Source of the DNA: Massilia sp. PDC64
GTDB taxonomy: Bacteria; Pseudomonadota; Gammaproteobacteria; Burkholderiales; Burkholderiaceae_D
Direction: 5' to 3'
Assembly: GCF_900101265.1 (NCBI RefSeq)
Contig: NZ_FMZS01000005.1
Location: forward strand, 310,001 to 374,000
DNA length: 64,000 nt
Program-made: the position numbers and the translations under genes
The notes under the pieces: model-generated
Seen by the model: only the letters and a program-made list of their open reading frames with translations
What the model was told of the DNA's origin: nothing
Databases searched by the model: none
Shown: positions 28,131 to 37,039 of the stretch, piece after piece
Layout: each line of letters starts with the position of its first letter
Numbering within the stretch: position 1 is the first letter of the stretch

Positions 28131-29447
28131 ATGTCGACATCATCCGTAGCAATTTTTTCAAGCTCAGGCATTCCCTCCGATGGGGCGGGACGGCTCGCCC
28201 GACTGGAAGACGAGCTCGCAATCGCCCGCGCGGCCCTCGACGGCAGTGCCGAAGGTGTGGTGGTCGTCGACACGAGGAACTGGCGGGTGCGCCAGATCAA
28301 TGCGGCGGCACTCGTCATGCTCGAGCTGGACGGTGCCGCGCCGCCGGGCATCGGCTTCGACGCCATCTGCCGGCGCCTGCGCACGGAGGACGGCAGCACG
28401 CCGACGCCCGCCGCGCTGCTGCTGGCACCGCCCGAGGACGGCGCCTATCACTATGTACGCGGCGACGGCGTCAGCGTCCCGATCGGGCTGCGCGCCACCC
28501 GTGCGCGCGCCGCCGGGCGCGACCTGCTCGTCGTGGCGCTGCGCGACGCGAGCGCGCGGATGCGCACGGCCAGCGAGCTGGGTGCCGCCAGCACCCGCTG
28601 CGGCATCACGTTCAGCCAGGCGGCGATCGGCCTCGCGCACGTGACCCTGGATGGCCGCTGGAGCCGCGTGAACGCGCGGCTCGCGGCCATCGTGGGCTAC
28701 ACGGAAGACGAGCTGCTGGCAATGACGGTGCAGCAGACGACCCACCCGGACGACAGCGGCAACGATGCGGTCGCGTACCGGCGCCTGCTGGACGGCGAGA
28801 TCCCCTACACGACGCGCGAGAAGCGCTACGTGAGGAAGGACGGGACGCCGGTCTGGGTCAGCGTCAACAGCTCGCTCGCGCGCGGCGCCGACGGCACGCC
28901 CCAGTATTTCATCGCGATGGTGGAAGACATCACGGAACGCAAGCGGTCGGAGCGCCGCATCCGCTACCTGGCCACGCATGACGCCATGACGGGCCTGCCC
29001 AACCGCGCCGGCCTGCAGCACCACCTGGATGGCGCTCTGCGCGCCGCGCGCACGAGCGGCCTGCGTGTCGGCGTCGCGTTCGTCGACATGGACAAGCTCA
29101 AACAGATCAACGATACGCAAGGCCACGAGGCGGGCGATCTGGCCATCGTCGAGCTGGCGCGCCAGCTCAGGCGCCAGGTGCGCGGTGAGGACATGGTCGC
29201 GCGCATCGGGGGCGACGAATTCGTGATCGTGCTGTCCGACGTCGCTACCCGCGCGGACGTCGCCGCCATCCTCGACCGCGTCGTCGGCGCGCCGGCCGCC
29301 GCCGCGTGCAGCATCGGCGTCAGCGTGTTCCCCGACGACGGCGACGACGCGCGCACCCTGATCCGCCACGCCGACTTGGCCATGTACCGCGCCAAGCAGG
29401 CCGGCGGCGCCGGCTACGCATTCTTTCACTCCACGGACATCCCATGA
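28131..29447 (+). CDS. PAS-domain diguanylate cyclase
   Basis: This encodes 438 residues without an evident membrane helix. A first PAS-like segment covers about 35-140 (AEGVVVVDTRNWRVRQINAAAL). A second PAS/PAC unit lies at about 155-270 (GYTEDELLAMTVQQTTHPDD; YFIAMVEDITERKRSERRI). The GGDEF domain covers 275-435 with intact RIGGDEF. RxxD (RGED), five residues upstream, forms the inhibitory site. It is therefore a likely active, product-inhibited c-di-GMP synthase sensing a cytoplasmic signal. The stop overlaps the start of the EAL gene. Confidence 0.92.
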   Translation: MSTSSVAIFSSSGIPSDGAGRLARLEDELAIARAALDGSAEGVVVVDTRNWRVRQINAAALVMLELDGAAPPGIGFDAICRRLRTEDGSTPTPAALLLAPPEDGAYHYVRGDGVSVPIGLRATRARAAGRDLLVVALRDASARMRTASELGAASTRCGITFSQAAIGLAHVTLDGRWSRVNARLAAIVGYTEDELLAMTVQQTTHPDDSGNDAVAYRRLLDGEIPYTTREKRYVRKDGTPVWVSVNSSLARGADGTPQYFIAMVEDITERKRSERRIRYLATHDAMTGLPNRAGLQHHLDGALRAARTSGLRVGVAFVDMDKLKQINDTQGHEAGDLAIVELARQLRRQVRGEDMVARIGGDEFVIVLSDVATRADVAAILDRVVGAPAAAACSIGVSVFPDDGDDARTLIRHADLAMYRAKQAGGAGYAFFHSTDIP

Positions 29448-30196
29448 CCCACGACTCCCTTGACGACATACTGTGCGGCGAACGGCTGACGGCCGTGTTC
29501 CAGCCGATCGCCGGCAGCCGCGACCTCGACATCGTCGGGTACGAAGGCCTGATCCGGGGCCCGGCCGGTTCGCCGCTGGAGACGCCGGCGGCGCTGTTCG
29601 CCGCCGCCCGCGCCGCCGGCCGCCAGGCCGAGCTGGAGCGGGCCTGCCTGCGCACCGTGTGGTCGCGCTTCGCCGCGCTGGCCTTGCCGGGCCGGCTGTT
29701 CGCGAACACCAGTGCGGCGACCCTGCTGGCGCCCCGCGCGCTCGCCGGCGAGCTGGCCGGACTCGGCATCGACGGCAGCCGGGTTGCCATCGAGCTCACC
29801 GAGGAACAGGCGGTGGGCGATCATGCCCGCCTGCGCCGGGTGGCGCGCCGGCTCGGCCGGCACGGTTTCACGTTCGCGATCGACGACCTGGGCGCCGGGT
29901 ATGCTTCGCTGCGCCTGTGGCTCGAACTGCGGCCGGACTGGGTCAAGATCGACATGGTGTTCGTGCGCGGCATCGACCGCGATCCGGTGCGGCAGGCCTT
30001 CCTGGCCGCGATCCGCGACATCGCGCGTGCCTGCGGCACCCGGGTGATCGCGGAAGGCGTCGAGACAGAAGGGGAGCTGGCCGCCGTGCGCGCGCTCGGC
30101 ATCGACCACGTGCAGGGCTATTACCTCGCGCGGCCGTCCGCCGTGCCGCCGCGCGTGCTGCGCGCTGCCGGCGAGGTCGAAAAGCGCGCCGCCTGA
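29444..30196 (+). CDS. EAL-domain c-di-GMP phosphodiesterase
   Basis: This 250-residue stand-alone EAL protein starts in a four-base overlap with the diguanylate cyclase gene. The signature reads EGLIR (Glu34) instead of EALLR. The other catalytic residues are kept: Asn87 (ANTS), Glu116 (AIELT), Asp146-Asp147 (IDDLGAGY), Lys167 (VKID), and the Glu-x-x-Glu of IAEGVETEGEL. Activity is likely. The pair acts like a split GGDEF-EAL protein, made together but able to act apart. Its last 76 bases overlap the convergent LysR gene on the other strand. Confidence 0.9.
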   Translation: MTHDSLDDILCGERLTAVFQPIAGSRDLDIVGYEGLIRGPAGSPLETPAALFAAARAAGRQAELERACLRTVWSRFAALALPGRLFANTSAATLLAPRALAGELAGLGIDGSRVAIELTEEQAVGDHARLRRVARRLGRHGFTFAIDDLGAGYASLRLWLELRPDWVKIDMVFVRGIDRDPVRQAFLAAIRDIARACGTRVIAEGVETEGELAAVRALGIDHVQGYYLARPSAVPPRVLRAAGEVEKRAA

Positions 30197-31071
30197 TCGC
30201 TGGCAATCGCCTCCCACAGCGCCTGCGCCACGGGCCCGTGCGGCACGTCGGCGCGGCGCGCCGCCACGAGCGTCTCCACGCTGCCCGGCAGGTGCCGGCC
30301 CGCGATCGACACGAGCTTCCCGCTGCGCAGTTCCTTCTCCACGAGGAAGCGGGGCAGGTGGCCCCACGCGAGGCCGTGCAGGATCACGTCCTTCTTCGTG
30401 GCCTGGTCCGGCACCGTGCACTGGTGCGCGCCGGCGATCATGAAGTGATCCTTGCCCGGCCCGTGGCGCGCCGTGTCGCGGATGACGGCCTGCGTGCTGG
30501 CGCGCAGGTCGTCCGGCTTCACGCTCCTGCGGGTCGTGGCGAGGAAGCCGGGCGCCATCACGGGCACGAACGCCACCTTGCCCAGCACGATGGATTCGAT
30601 GCGCGGATCGTGCGCGTCGACGCCGTGGACGATCAGGTCCGCCTCGCCGTCGAGCAGCCTTTCCACCGGACCGCCGACCGCTTCCAGCGCCAGGTGCAGG
30701 CGCGTGCCCGTATGACGGGCGAAGAAGCGGCTGAGCAGCGCGAGCATCGGGCCCGGCGGACAGAAGTCGCCCAGCACGATGCGCAGGTCGCTTTCCTGGC
30801 CCATCGCCAGCTGCGTGGCGTAGCGGCGCAGGCCCTGCATCTCGTGCAGGATCGCCTGCGCCCGGTGGTGGAAAGCGCGGCCCGCCGCGGTCGGGCGCAC
30901 GCGGTAGCCCGTGCGGTCGAGCAGGTCGATGCCGAGCTGGCGCTCCAGTTTCGCCACCGCCGCGAACACGGCCGGGTGCGAGCGGTGTAGCGCCCGCGCG
31001 GCCGCTTCAAATCCGCCGTGCGTGACGACGGCGTCGAAGCTTTGCAACTCCTGCAGGGTGAAGTCGTGCAT
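30121..31071 (-). CDS. LysR-family regulator
   Basis: This encodes 316 residues with a helix-turn-helix near residues 15-60 (GGFEAAARALHRSHPAVFAAVAKLE) and an effector domain from about 95. It carries a long C-terminal tail (RFSTSPAARSTRGGTADGRAR) beyond the usual end of the fold. That tail is encoded over the 3' end of the convergent EAL gene, an antisense overlap of 76 bases. The divergent neighbour is the enol-lactonase-like hydrolase (95 bases between starts), its probable target. Confidence 0.87.
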   Translation of the reverse strand: MHDFTLQELQSFDAVVTHGGFEAAARALHRSHPAVFAAVAKLERQLGIDLLDRTGYRVRPTAAGRAFHHRAQAILHEMQGLRRYATQLAMGQESDLRIVLGDFCPPGPMLALLSRFFARHTGTRLHLALEAVGGPVERLLDGEADLIVHGVDAHDPRIESIVLGKVAFVPVMAPGFLATTRRSVKPDDLRASTQAVIRDTARHGPGKDHFMIAGAHQCTVPDQATKKDVILHGLAWGHLPRFLVEKELRSGKLVSIAGRHLPGSVETLVAARRADVPHGPVAQALWEAIASDQAARFSTSPAARSTRGGTADGRAR

Positions 31072-31166
31072 GTCGGCTCCGTCTACAAAGATTGACGGAA
31101 TATTGTAATTTCATTTGACGGCGCACCGTCCTACGATGGCTCCATCGCAACGACATGGAGAACATC

Positions 31167-31961
31167 ATGCTGCAATCCTTCATACTCGGCGACGGCACGC
31201 CGCTCGCGTATCGCCTCGATGGCGACGCCACGGCACCCGTGCTCGTCCTGTCCAACTCGATCGCGACGGACCACACGATGTGGGACGACAACGTGGCCGC
31301 CTTCGCCCGCCACTTCCGCGTGCTGCGCTACGACATGCGCGGCCACGGGGATTCCGGCGCGCCGGCCGGTGCATATTCCATCGACCGGCTCGGCCGCGAC
31401 GTGCTGGAGCTGATGAACCACCTCGGGATCGAACGCGCGCACTTCCTCGGCCTGTCGCTGGGCGGCTTCGTCGGCCAGTGGCTGGGCGTGACCGCGCCGG
31501 AACGCATCGACCGGCTCGTCCTCAGCAATACGGCGCCGCACCTGGGGCCGGCCCGCTATTTCGACGCGCAGATCGCGGCCCTGCGCGAGCGCGCGCCGAT
31601 GGACGCGGTGGCCGAGACCTTCCTCGGCAACTGGTTCCCGGCCGCGCTGCGGGAAGAGAACGGTCCCACGATGCGGCGCTTCCGCGCGATGATCCTGAGG
31701 ACGTCGCCGCACGGCCTCGCGGGCGCGTTCGCCGCCGTGCGCGACGCCGACCTGCGCCGGCCCATCGCGCTGATCGACCGGCCCACGCTCGTCGTCGGCG
31801 GCGACCACGACACGGTCACCTTGCCGGAGCACAGCCGCCAGATCGCGGCCGCGGTGCCGGGTGCGCAGCTGGCGATGCTGCCGGCGGTGCACCTGCCGAA
31901 CGTGGAGATGCCGCGCGCGTACGAAGAGACGGTGCTGCGCTTCCTGCGCGCCGAAAGGTAA
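31167..31961 (+). CDS. alpha/beta hydrolase, 3-oxoadipate enol-lactonase-like
   Basis: This 264-residue alpha/beta-hydrolase resembles PcaD (SNSIATDHTMWDDNV; RYDMRGHGDSGAP). The nucleophile is Ser in GLSLGG, Asp is in GGDHDTVT, and His is in AVHLPNVE. I start at 31167, which has GGAG at the right distance; the ATG four codons earlier has none. PcaD hydrolyses 3-oxoadipate enol-lactone in the beta-ketoadipate path, but no other pca genes are here, so a related ester or lactone substrate is possible. It is probably controlled by the divergent LysR protein. Confidence 0.85.
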   Translation: MLQSFILGDGTPLAYRLDGDATAPVLVLSNSIATDHTMWDDNVAAFARHFRVLRYDMRGHGDSGAPAGAYSIDRLGRDVLELMNHLGIERAHFLGLSLGGFVGQWLGVTAPERIDRLVLSNTAPHLGPARYFDAQIAALRERAPMDAVAETFLGNWFPAALREENGPTMRRFRAMILRTSPHGLAGAFAAVRDADLRRPIALIDRPTLVVGGDHDTVTLPEHSRQIAAAVPGAQLAMLPAVHLPNVEMPRAYEETVLRFLRAER

Positions 31962-31975
31962 GCGGCCCGGGACCC

Positions 31976-33832
31976 TCAGCGTGCGCCGGCCCGCGCGCGG
32001 TAATGATCCGCGAGCACGCCGAACGCTTCCTTGCGGACGCCTGTCTCGGACAACAGGCCCTTGCGGTTCCAGCCGTTCTGGAAGACCGGGTGTTCGCGCC
32101 GCGGCGACTGGAAGTCCTTCAGGACCCAGGGCGACATGCCGCGCAGCGTGGGCAGCTGCGCCGCCATCGCCAGCGTCTTGCGGTAGTACTCGGCCTGGTA
32201 CTCTTCGCTGAACTTCCTGTGCGCGGGGTCGTGGTAGCCGGCCAGCGCATCGGCGCCGAATTCCGACAGGATCAGCGGACGATCCGCCGGCAGCGACCAT
32301 TTCAGACGCGGCAGCGCATCCAGCGTGTCGTCGCCGTACCAGCCCGCATAGGTGTTGACGGCGAGGACGTCCAGCTTGTCCATCAGCGGGTCGTCGATGA
32401 CGGTGACGTCCTCGTCCCCGATCTTGCGGCGCTTCACGAGCAGCGCCGCCGACACGAGGCGCGTCGGATCGAGCGCGCGCACGTTGTCGGCCATCGCGGC
32501 GTGGAAGCGTGTACGCGCCTCCGACACGGGCGTCTCGTTACCGACGCTCCACAGCACGACGGACGCGCGGTTGCGGTCGCGATAAATCGTCTCCGCCTGC
32601 ATGGCGAGCGCCTTGCGCAGCACGGCGGGGTTGTCCCAATCGACGGTCCAGTAGACCGGGATCTCGCTCCAGACGAGCAGGCCGATCTCGTCGGCCAGGC
32701 GCAACGTCGTTTCCGAGTGCGGATAATGGGACAGCCGGACATAGTTGCCGTGCAGGCCGTGCTTGATCTCGTGCAGCAGCGCCCGTGCGTTCGGTTCCGT
32801 CATGTTGCGCGCGGGCCGGGCACCGAATTCCTCCTCGTGCATCGACACCCCGCGCAGAAAGACGGGCCTGCCGTTCAACAGGATCTGGTTGCCCTGTACG
32901 GCGATCGTGCGAAAGCCGATCCGGTCGCGCACCGCGTCGCCGGCGGCCGTAAAGCGCACGTCGTACAAGGTCGGGCTGTCCGGCGACCAGCGCGCGAGCG
33001 CCGGCGGGGCGGCGATGTCGAACACGGCGCGCCCGTGCGTGTCCGTGACGGCCGTGGCGCGCGCAATGGTGCCGATGGCGACGTCCACCGCCTGGCCGGC
33101 GGCCCGCGGTCCCTGGAGTTGGACCTCGCCCGTGATCCGGCCATTCGTGCCGAGGCCCAGCGTGGCGTCGTCGATGAACGTCGCGGGCGTATAGACCAGC
33201 CGCACGGGCCGGGTGATGCCGCCGTACAGGTCCCAGTCGGTGATGGCGGTCGGGATGGATTGCGCGTCGTGCGCGGAGTCGACGCCGACGGTCAGGCGGT
33301 TCTCGCCCCCGCGCAGTGCGTCGGTCACGTCGAGCACGAACGGCGTGAAGCCGCCTTCGTGGCGCCCGATCTCCTTGCCGTTGAGGTACACGTACGCACG
33401 ATAGTTCACCGCTTCGAAGCGCAGGAAGGCGCGGCCGCTGCCCGGCGCGCGTGCCGTGAATTTGCGCTGGAACCAGATCAGCCCGTCGTAGTAGCGCAGT
33501 TCCGGCGTGGCGGCATTCCAGCCCCCCGGGATGGCCATCTGCGGCCCGCGGTCGAGGTCGAACTCGAAGAAGTCCGTACCGCCCCGCGCTTCGACCGCGG
33601 CCACGTCCAGGTCGCGGTAACGCTGCATGCGCGATTTGGCGACCCAGCCGTTGATGTCGGTGAGGCCCGTCTTGTACAGGTCTTTCGAATACGTCCACTG
33701 GCCGGACAGGTCCTGGCCGTCGCGGTACGGCGCACCGGTAAGCAGCACGGCCGGGCGCAACGGCGGGGACGCGGGGCCGGCCCCGGCCGCGCAGGCCAGC
33801 ACCAGCAACAGGACGGAAATGAACAGCTTCAT
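31976..33832 (-). CDS. glycoside hydrolase family 2 (beta-glucuronidase/galactosidase-like), exported
   Basis: This encodes 618 residues with a signal peptide (about 1-18). The sugar-binding domain (about 40-215) has YDGLIWFQRKF and DLYGGITRPV. An immunoglobulin-like domain follows (about 215-315), and the TIM barrel (about 316-610) has acid/base Glu433 in WSVGNETP and nucleophile Glu524 in ILSEFGAD. It hydrolyses beta-linked uronic or galactosyl units in the periplasm. The gene begins 12 bases after the TonB receptor stop on the same strand. The pair looks like a small polysaccharide or glycoside uptake-and-cleavage unit. Confidence 0.92.
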   Translation of the reverse strand: MKLFISVLLLVLACAAGAGPASPPLRPAVLLTGAPYRDGQDLSGQWTYSKDLYKTGLTDINGWVAKSRMQRYRDLDVAAVEARGGTDFFEFDLDRGPQMAIPGGWNAATPELRYYDGLIWFQRKFTARAPGSGRAFLRFEAVNYRAYVYLNGKEIGRHEGGFTPFVLDVTDALRGGENRLTVGVDSAHDAQSIPTAITDWDLYGGITRPVRLVYTPATFIDDATLGLGTNGRITGEVQLQGPRAAGQAVDVAIGTIARATAVTDTHGRAVFDIAAPPALARWSPDSPTLYDVRFTAAGDAVRDRIGFRTIAVQGNQILLNGRPVFLRGVSMHEEEFGARPARNMTEPNARALLHEIKHGLHGNYVRLSHYPHSETTLRLADEIGLLVWSEIPVYWTVDWDNPAVLRKALAMQAETIYRDRNRASVVLWSVGNETPVSEARTRFHAAMADNVRALDPTRLVSAALLVKRRKIGDEDVTVIDDPLMDKLDVLAVNTYAGWYGDDTLDALPRLKWSLPADRPLILSEFGADALAGYHDPAHRKFSEEYQAEYYRKTLAMAAQLPTLRGMSPWVLKDFQSPRREHPVFQNGWNRKGLLSETGVRKEAFGVLADHYRARAGAR

Positions 33833-33844
33833 GGCGCGGCTCCG

Positions 33845-36133
33845 TCAGAACTCGTACTTGACGCGCACGCCGACATAGCGCTGCGAATTGCGCGGCAACA
33901 GCTGGGACAGGACGTGGCTGCCGCTGTAGAAGCTGTAGTTGTCGCCGATGAAGGTCGAATAGCTTTTGTCGAACAGGTTGTTCACGTACAGCGTGACTTT
34001 CAGGTTGTGCGACGCGTCGTCCAGCGCGATGCTGCCGTTGACGATGCCGTAGCCGCCCTGGACGGTCAGCGGATTGCTGGACAGGTCGAAACTCGTCGGG
34101 GACTGGTACTGGTAGTTCAGGTTGGCCGTGCCGCTGTAGCGATCGCCGGCGGGGAAGTAATAAGTCCCGCCCATGTTCAGCTTCACGCGCGGCGCGTTCG
34201 CCAGGCGCTTGCCCGCGAGGTCCTGCACCGTCGCGTTGCCCAGCGCGACGCAGCCCTGCGCGGCCGTCTGGCCCGGATAGCAGTTCGCGTTCGGGAAGCG
34301 GGTGATGGTGGCGTCGACCCAGGCCAGCGACCCTTCGAGCAGCAACGTGTTGACGGGTTTGCCCGTCACCTCCAGTTCCGCCCCGCGCGTACGCAGCGCG
34401 CCCACGTTGGTGACGACGTTGGTCGTCAGGTTGGTGCCGGGGTCCAGCCGGCGCGACTGCGCCTGGAAGTCCTTGTAATCCGTGTCGAACAGGGCGGCGT
34501 TTACCTGCAGGCGGTTCTGCAGGAAGCGGCTCTTCAGGCCCAGTTCCCATGCGCGCGACGTTTCCGGCGCGACGGGCTGGCGTGCCCGCGACGCGTCGAA
34601 CCCCGTCGAGACGTCGTAGCCAGCACCCTTGTACCCCGTCGCGAAGGAGCCGTAGACCATCACGCCCCTGGACAGATCGTGCTGCAGGGCGATCTTGCCC
34701 GTCACTGCGTCGTCGCTGCTCGCGCCCGCCCAGGTGACCGGCGTCGTGGGCACGCGATTGGTGAAGCGCACGTCGATGCGCTCCCGGTTGAACCGCACGC
34801 CCGCGTTCACGCGTGTGGCCGGTGTGAAGCGGTATTCGGCCTGGCCGAATGCCGCGACGGCTTCGTTGCCCGTGCTCGCGTCCCAGTCGGCCACCGAATA
34901 GGCGGGGCCGCGGACGAAGGCGCGGTCGTTGTGCGTCTTCGCGTAGTACAGGCCACCCAGGTAGTTGAACACGCCTTCCCCGTTGGACGTCAGGCGCAGC
35001 TCCTGGGTGAACATGCGCGAGTGGTATGGGCCGCTCCCGGTGATCCCGCCGTGGCGCGCGCCCTTCGTGATCGCGCCCACCAGGTCGAGGTCGGTGAGGT
35101 CGTAGTCGCTCACCAGGTTGAATTTCCAGTCCTGGTACGTGCTGACGGACGTCAGCGTGTGCCGGTCCAGTTTCCAGTTCAGGGTGCCGCTCAGGCTCGC
35201 CGCCTCGTTGTGCGCGTAGCCGGGATCGTCCATGCGCACGTTACGGTTGTCCGGACCAGGCGTCACGCCCGCGAGGGCCGGCGCGATGGGCACGAGGTTC
35301 TGCTGCCTGGCGCCCGCGGGCACGGAGAGGAAGGTCGTGACCGGGCCTTCCGTGTGGCGCATGTTGTAGTCCGCGATGAGTTTTCCCTGCAGCGTTGCGG
35401 TCGGCTTGAAGTCGAGGCGCGCGCGCAGTCCCTTGCTGCGGTCGCCGTTCAGGTCTGCACCCGTCGTCAGGTTCCTGATCTCGCCGTCGCGCCGCCCCGC
35501 GTAGGCGTTCAGCCGGTATCCGGTCGTCCCCGTCAGCGGACCCGAGATCCCGGCCTCGACACGGCGCTCGTGGTCGCTCGTCACGCTGACCTGGCCATGG
35601 CCTTCGAGCTCCCGGGCCGATTCCTTGGTGACGATATTGATCACGCCCGCCGACGAGTTCTTGCCGAACAGCGTACCCTGCGGACCGCGCAAGACCTCGA
35701 CGCGGGCGATGTCGCTCAGGTTGGAAAAGGCCTGCAGCTGCTGGATGACGGGCACGTCGTCCACGATGACGGATACGGCGGATTCAATGCCGATGCTGTA
35801 GGCGAACGTGCCGACGCCGCGCAGCGTGATGTTGCTGTTGTTCGGATTCTGGCTGATGGTCAGCGACGGGGCCACGCGGGTCAGGTCGCTGAAGTCGATG
35901 ATCTGCTGGTTTTCGATGGCGCGCTCGTCGACCGTGCTCACGGCGACCGGCACGTCCTGCATGGACTGCGCACGCTTCTGGGCCGTGACGACGACGGTCT
36001 GCAATCCCTGTTCGGGACCGGCCGTGCCGTTCTGTGCCAGGACCGGCAGCGCGTGCGTGCCCAGTGCCGCGAGCGCGGCGGCGCGGGCGATGGCGGTCGT
36101 GACGGGGCGGCCGCTGGAAAAGGTGGAACTCAT
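33845..36133 (-). CDS. TonB-dependent receptor coupled to the GH2 enzyme
   Basis: This 762-residue receptor has a signal sequence ending PVLAQNG and a TonB box-like segment (LQTVVVTAQKRAQSMQDVPVAVS). Plug motifs follow (NSNITLRGVGTFAY; VEVLRGPQGTLFGKNSSAGVINIVT), and the barrel ends in VRVKYEF with terminal Phe. It has AGGAGACAAG before its ATG. It sits directly upstream of the GH2 gene and downstream of the GntR gene. The likely ligand is the oligosaccharide or glycoside that the GH2 enzyme cuts; this is inference from context. Confidence 0.93.
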   Translation of the reverse strand: MSSTFSSGRPVTTAIARAAALAALGTHALPVLAQNGTAGPEQGLQTVVVTAQKRAQSMQDVPVAVSTVDERAIENQQIIDFSDLTRVAPSLTISQNPNNSNITLRGVGTFAYSIGIESAVSVIVDDVPVIQQLQAFSNLSDIARVEVLRGPQGTLFGKNSSAGVINIVTKESARELEGHGQVSVTSDHERRVEAGISGPLTGTTGYRLNAYAGRRDGEIRNLTTGADLNGDRSKGLRARLDFKPTATLQGKLIADYNMRHTEGPVTTFLSVPAGARQQNLVPIAPALAGVTPGPDNRNVRMDDPGYAHNEAASLSGTLNWKLDRHTLTSVSTYQDWKFNLVSDYDLTDLDLVGAITKGARHGGITGSGPYHSRMFTQELRLTSNGEGVFNYLGGLYYAKTHNDRAFVRGPAYSVADWDASTGNEAVAAFGQAEYRFTPATRVNAGVRFNRERIDVRFTNRVPTTPVTWAGASSDDAVTGKIALQHDLSRGVMVYGSFATGYKGAGYDVSTGFDASRARQPVAPETSRAWELGLKSRFLQNRLQVNAALFDTDYKDFQAQSRRLDPGTNLTTNVVTNVGALRTRGAELEVTGKPVNTLLLEGSLAWVDATITRFPNANCYPGQTAAQGCVALGNATVQDLAGKRLANAPRVKLNMGGTYYFPAGDRYSGTANLNYQYQSPTSFDLSSNPLTVQGGYGIVNGSIALDDASHNLKVTLYVNNLFDKSYSTFIGDNYSFYSGSHVLSQLLPRNSQRYVGVRVKYEF

Positions 36134-36220
36134 CTTGTCTCCTAGAATGGACCGACGCGACAGGTGGCGGCGGTTATGTATTGGCGCGCTAATATTTTAG
36201 TGTGCATGCGGCCGCGTTAT

Positions 36221-36260
36221 GCCGTCTCAAACGATCAACTGCGCGATTAGTTGAGGCGGC
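36221..36260 (-). repeat. overlapping hairpins in the TonB receptor leader
   Basis: GCCGTCTCAA (36221-36230) pairs with TTGAGGCGGC (36251-36260) with one mismatch. TCAACT (36235-36240) can instead pair with AGTTGA (36249-36254). The two stems share bases and exclude each other. They lie in the 161-base gap between the GntR and receptor genes. Confidence 0.35.
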
Positions 36261-36294
36261 GGAGCGCCGGGCCCGGCGCGCCAGGGAGGAGAGG

Positions 36295-36990
36295 TTACGC
36301 CACGTAGTCGGGGTATTTGTCGCGCAGGACGCGCAGCTCGGACAGGGTGCCCGACAGGTGCGCCCGCACCGCGGCATGCGCCGCGGCCTGGTCGCCGGCG
36401 CCGATCGCGCGGGCGATGGCGTCGTGTTCGGCGATGATCGACTGGGCCTTGTTGTTCAGCGGCAGATGGAGACGGCGCAGCCGATCCAGGTTGCCGCTCA
36501 GGTTGCGGATCACCGTCCACAGGTCGTCCATGTCGGCCGCGCCATACAGTTTCTTGTGGAAGTTCTGGTCCGCCGTCGTGAAGCTGTCGAGGTCGCGCGT
36601 CTTGAGGCCGAGGCGCTGCTGGGCGACGAGGGCCAGCAGCGATTTCTCGAGGTCCGGATCGGGCCGTTCCGCCAGCACGTGGACGATCTCCAGTTCGATC
36701 GCCAGGCGTGCGAAATGCGCCTGCCGCGCCGAGTCCAGGTCGACGCTGCGCACGCGGGTGAGATGCTGGGGAAAGACTTCGACGAGGCGCTCGTCGTCCA
36801 GGCGGGTGAGCGCGTCGCGAATCGGCGTCTGGGAAACGCCGAAGTAGCCGACCAGCTCGTTGCGCGGCAGGACCGTGCCTGGCTTCAGGGTCAGCGTCAC
36901 GATCATCTCGCGCAGATGTTCGTAGACCTGGATGGTGGCGCTTCGAGATCGATCGAGCCTGAAACTGCCGGGCAGCTGTGAAAGATCCAT
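36295..36990 (-). CDS. GntR-family (FadR/FCD) regulator
   Basis: This encodes 231 residues. The N-terminal winged helix-turn-helix has VLPRNELVGYFGVSQTPIRDALTRLDDE. The C-terminal all-helical FCD ligand domain has Asp and His metal-type residues (TADQNFHKKLYGAA; EHDAIARAIGAGD; AVRAHL). It starts at 36990 (MDLSQLPGSF). It precedes the TonB receptor/GH2 pair on the same strand and probably represses it until a sugar-acid effector binds, as is common for FCD regulators of uronate use. Confidence 0.9.
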   Translation of the reverse strand: MDLSQLPGSFRLDRSRSATIQVYEHLREMIVTLTLKPGTVLPRNELVGYFGVSQTPIRDALTRLDDERLVEVFPQHLTRVRSVDLDSARQAHFARLAIELEIVHVLAERPDPDLEKSLLALVAQQRLGLKTRDLDSFTTADQNFHKKLYGAADMDDLWTVIRNLSGNLDRLRRLHLPLNNKAQSIIAEHDAIARAIGAGDQAAAHAAVRAHLSGTLSELRVLRDKYPDYVA

Positions 36991-37039
36991 GAATCGGGAA
37001 GAGGTGACAAACCCCGATCTTATCACGCCGCCGCGCGCA

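Noticed and set aside
31115-36145. A 1676-codon open frame on the plus strand
   Set aside because: It lies opposite the GH2 and TonB receptor genes, is rich in Arg, Gly and His-Val-Gln runs, and has no domain. It is a shadow caused by high GC.
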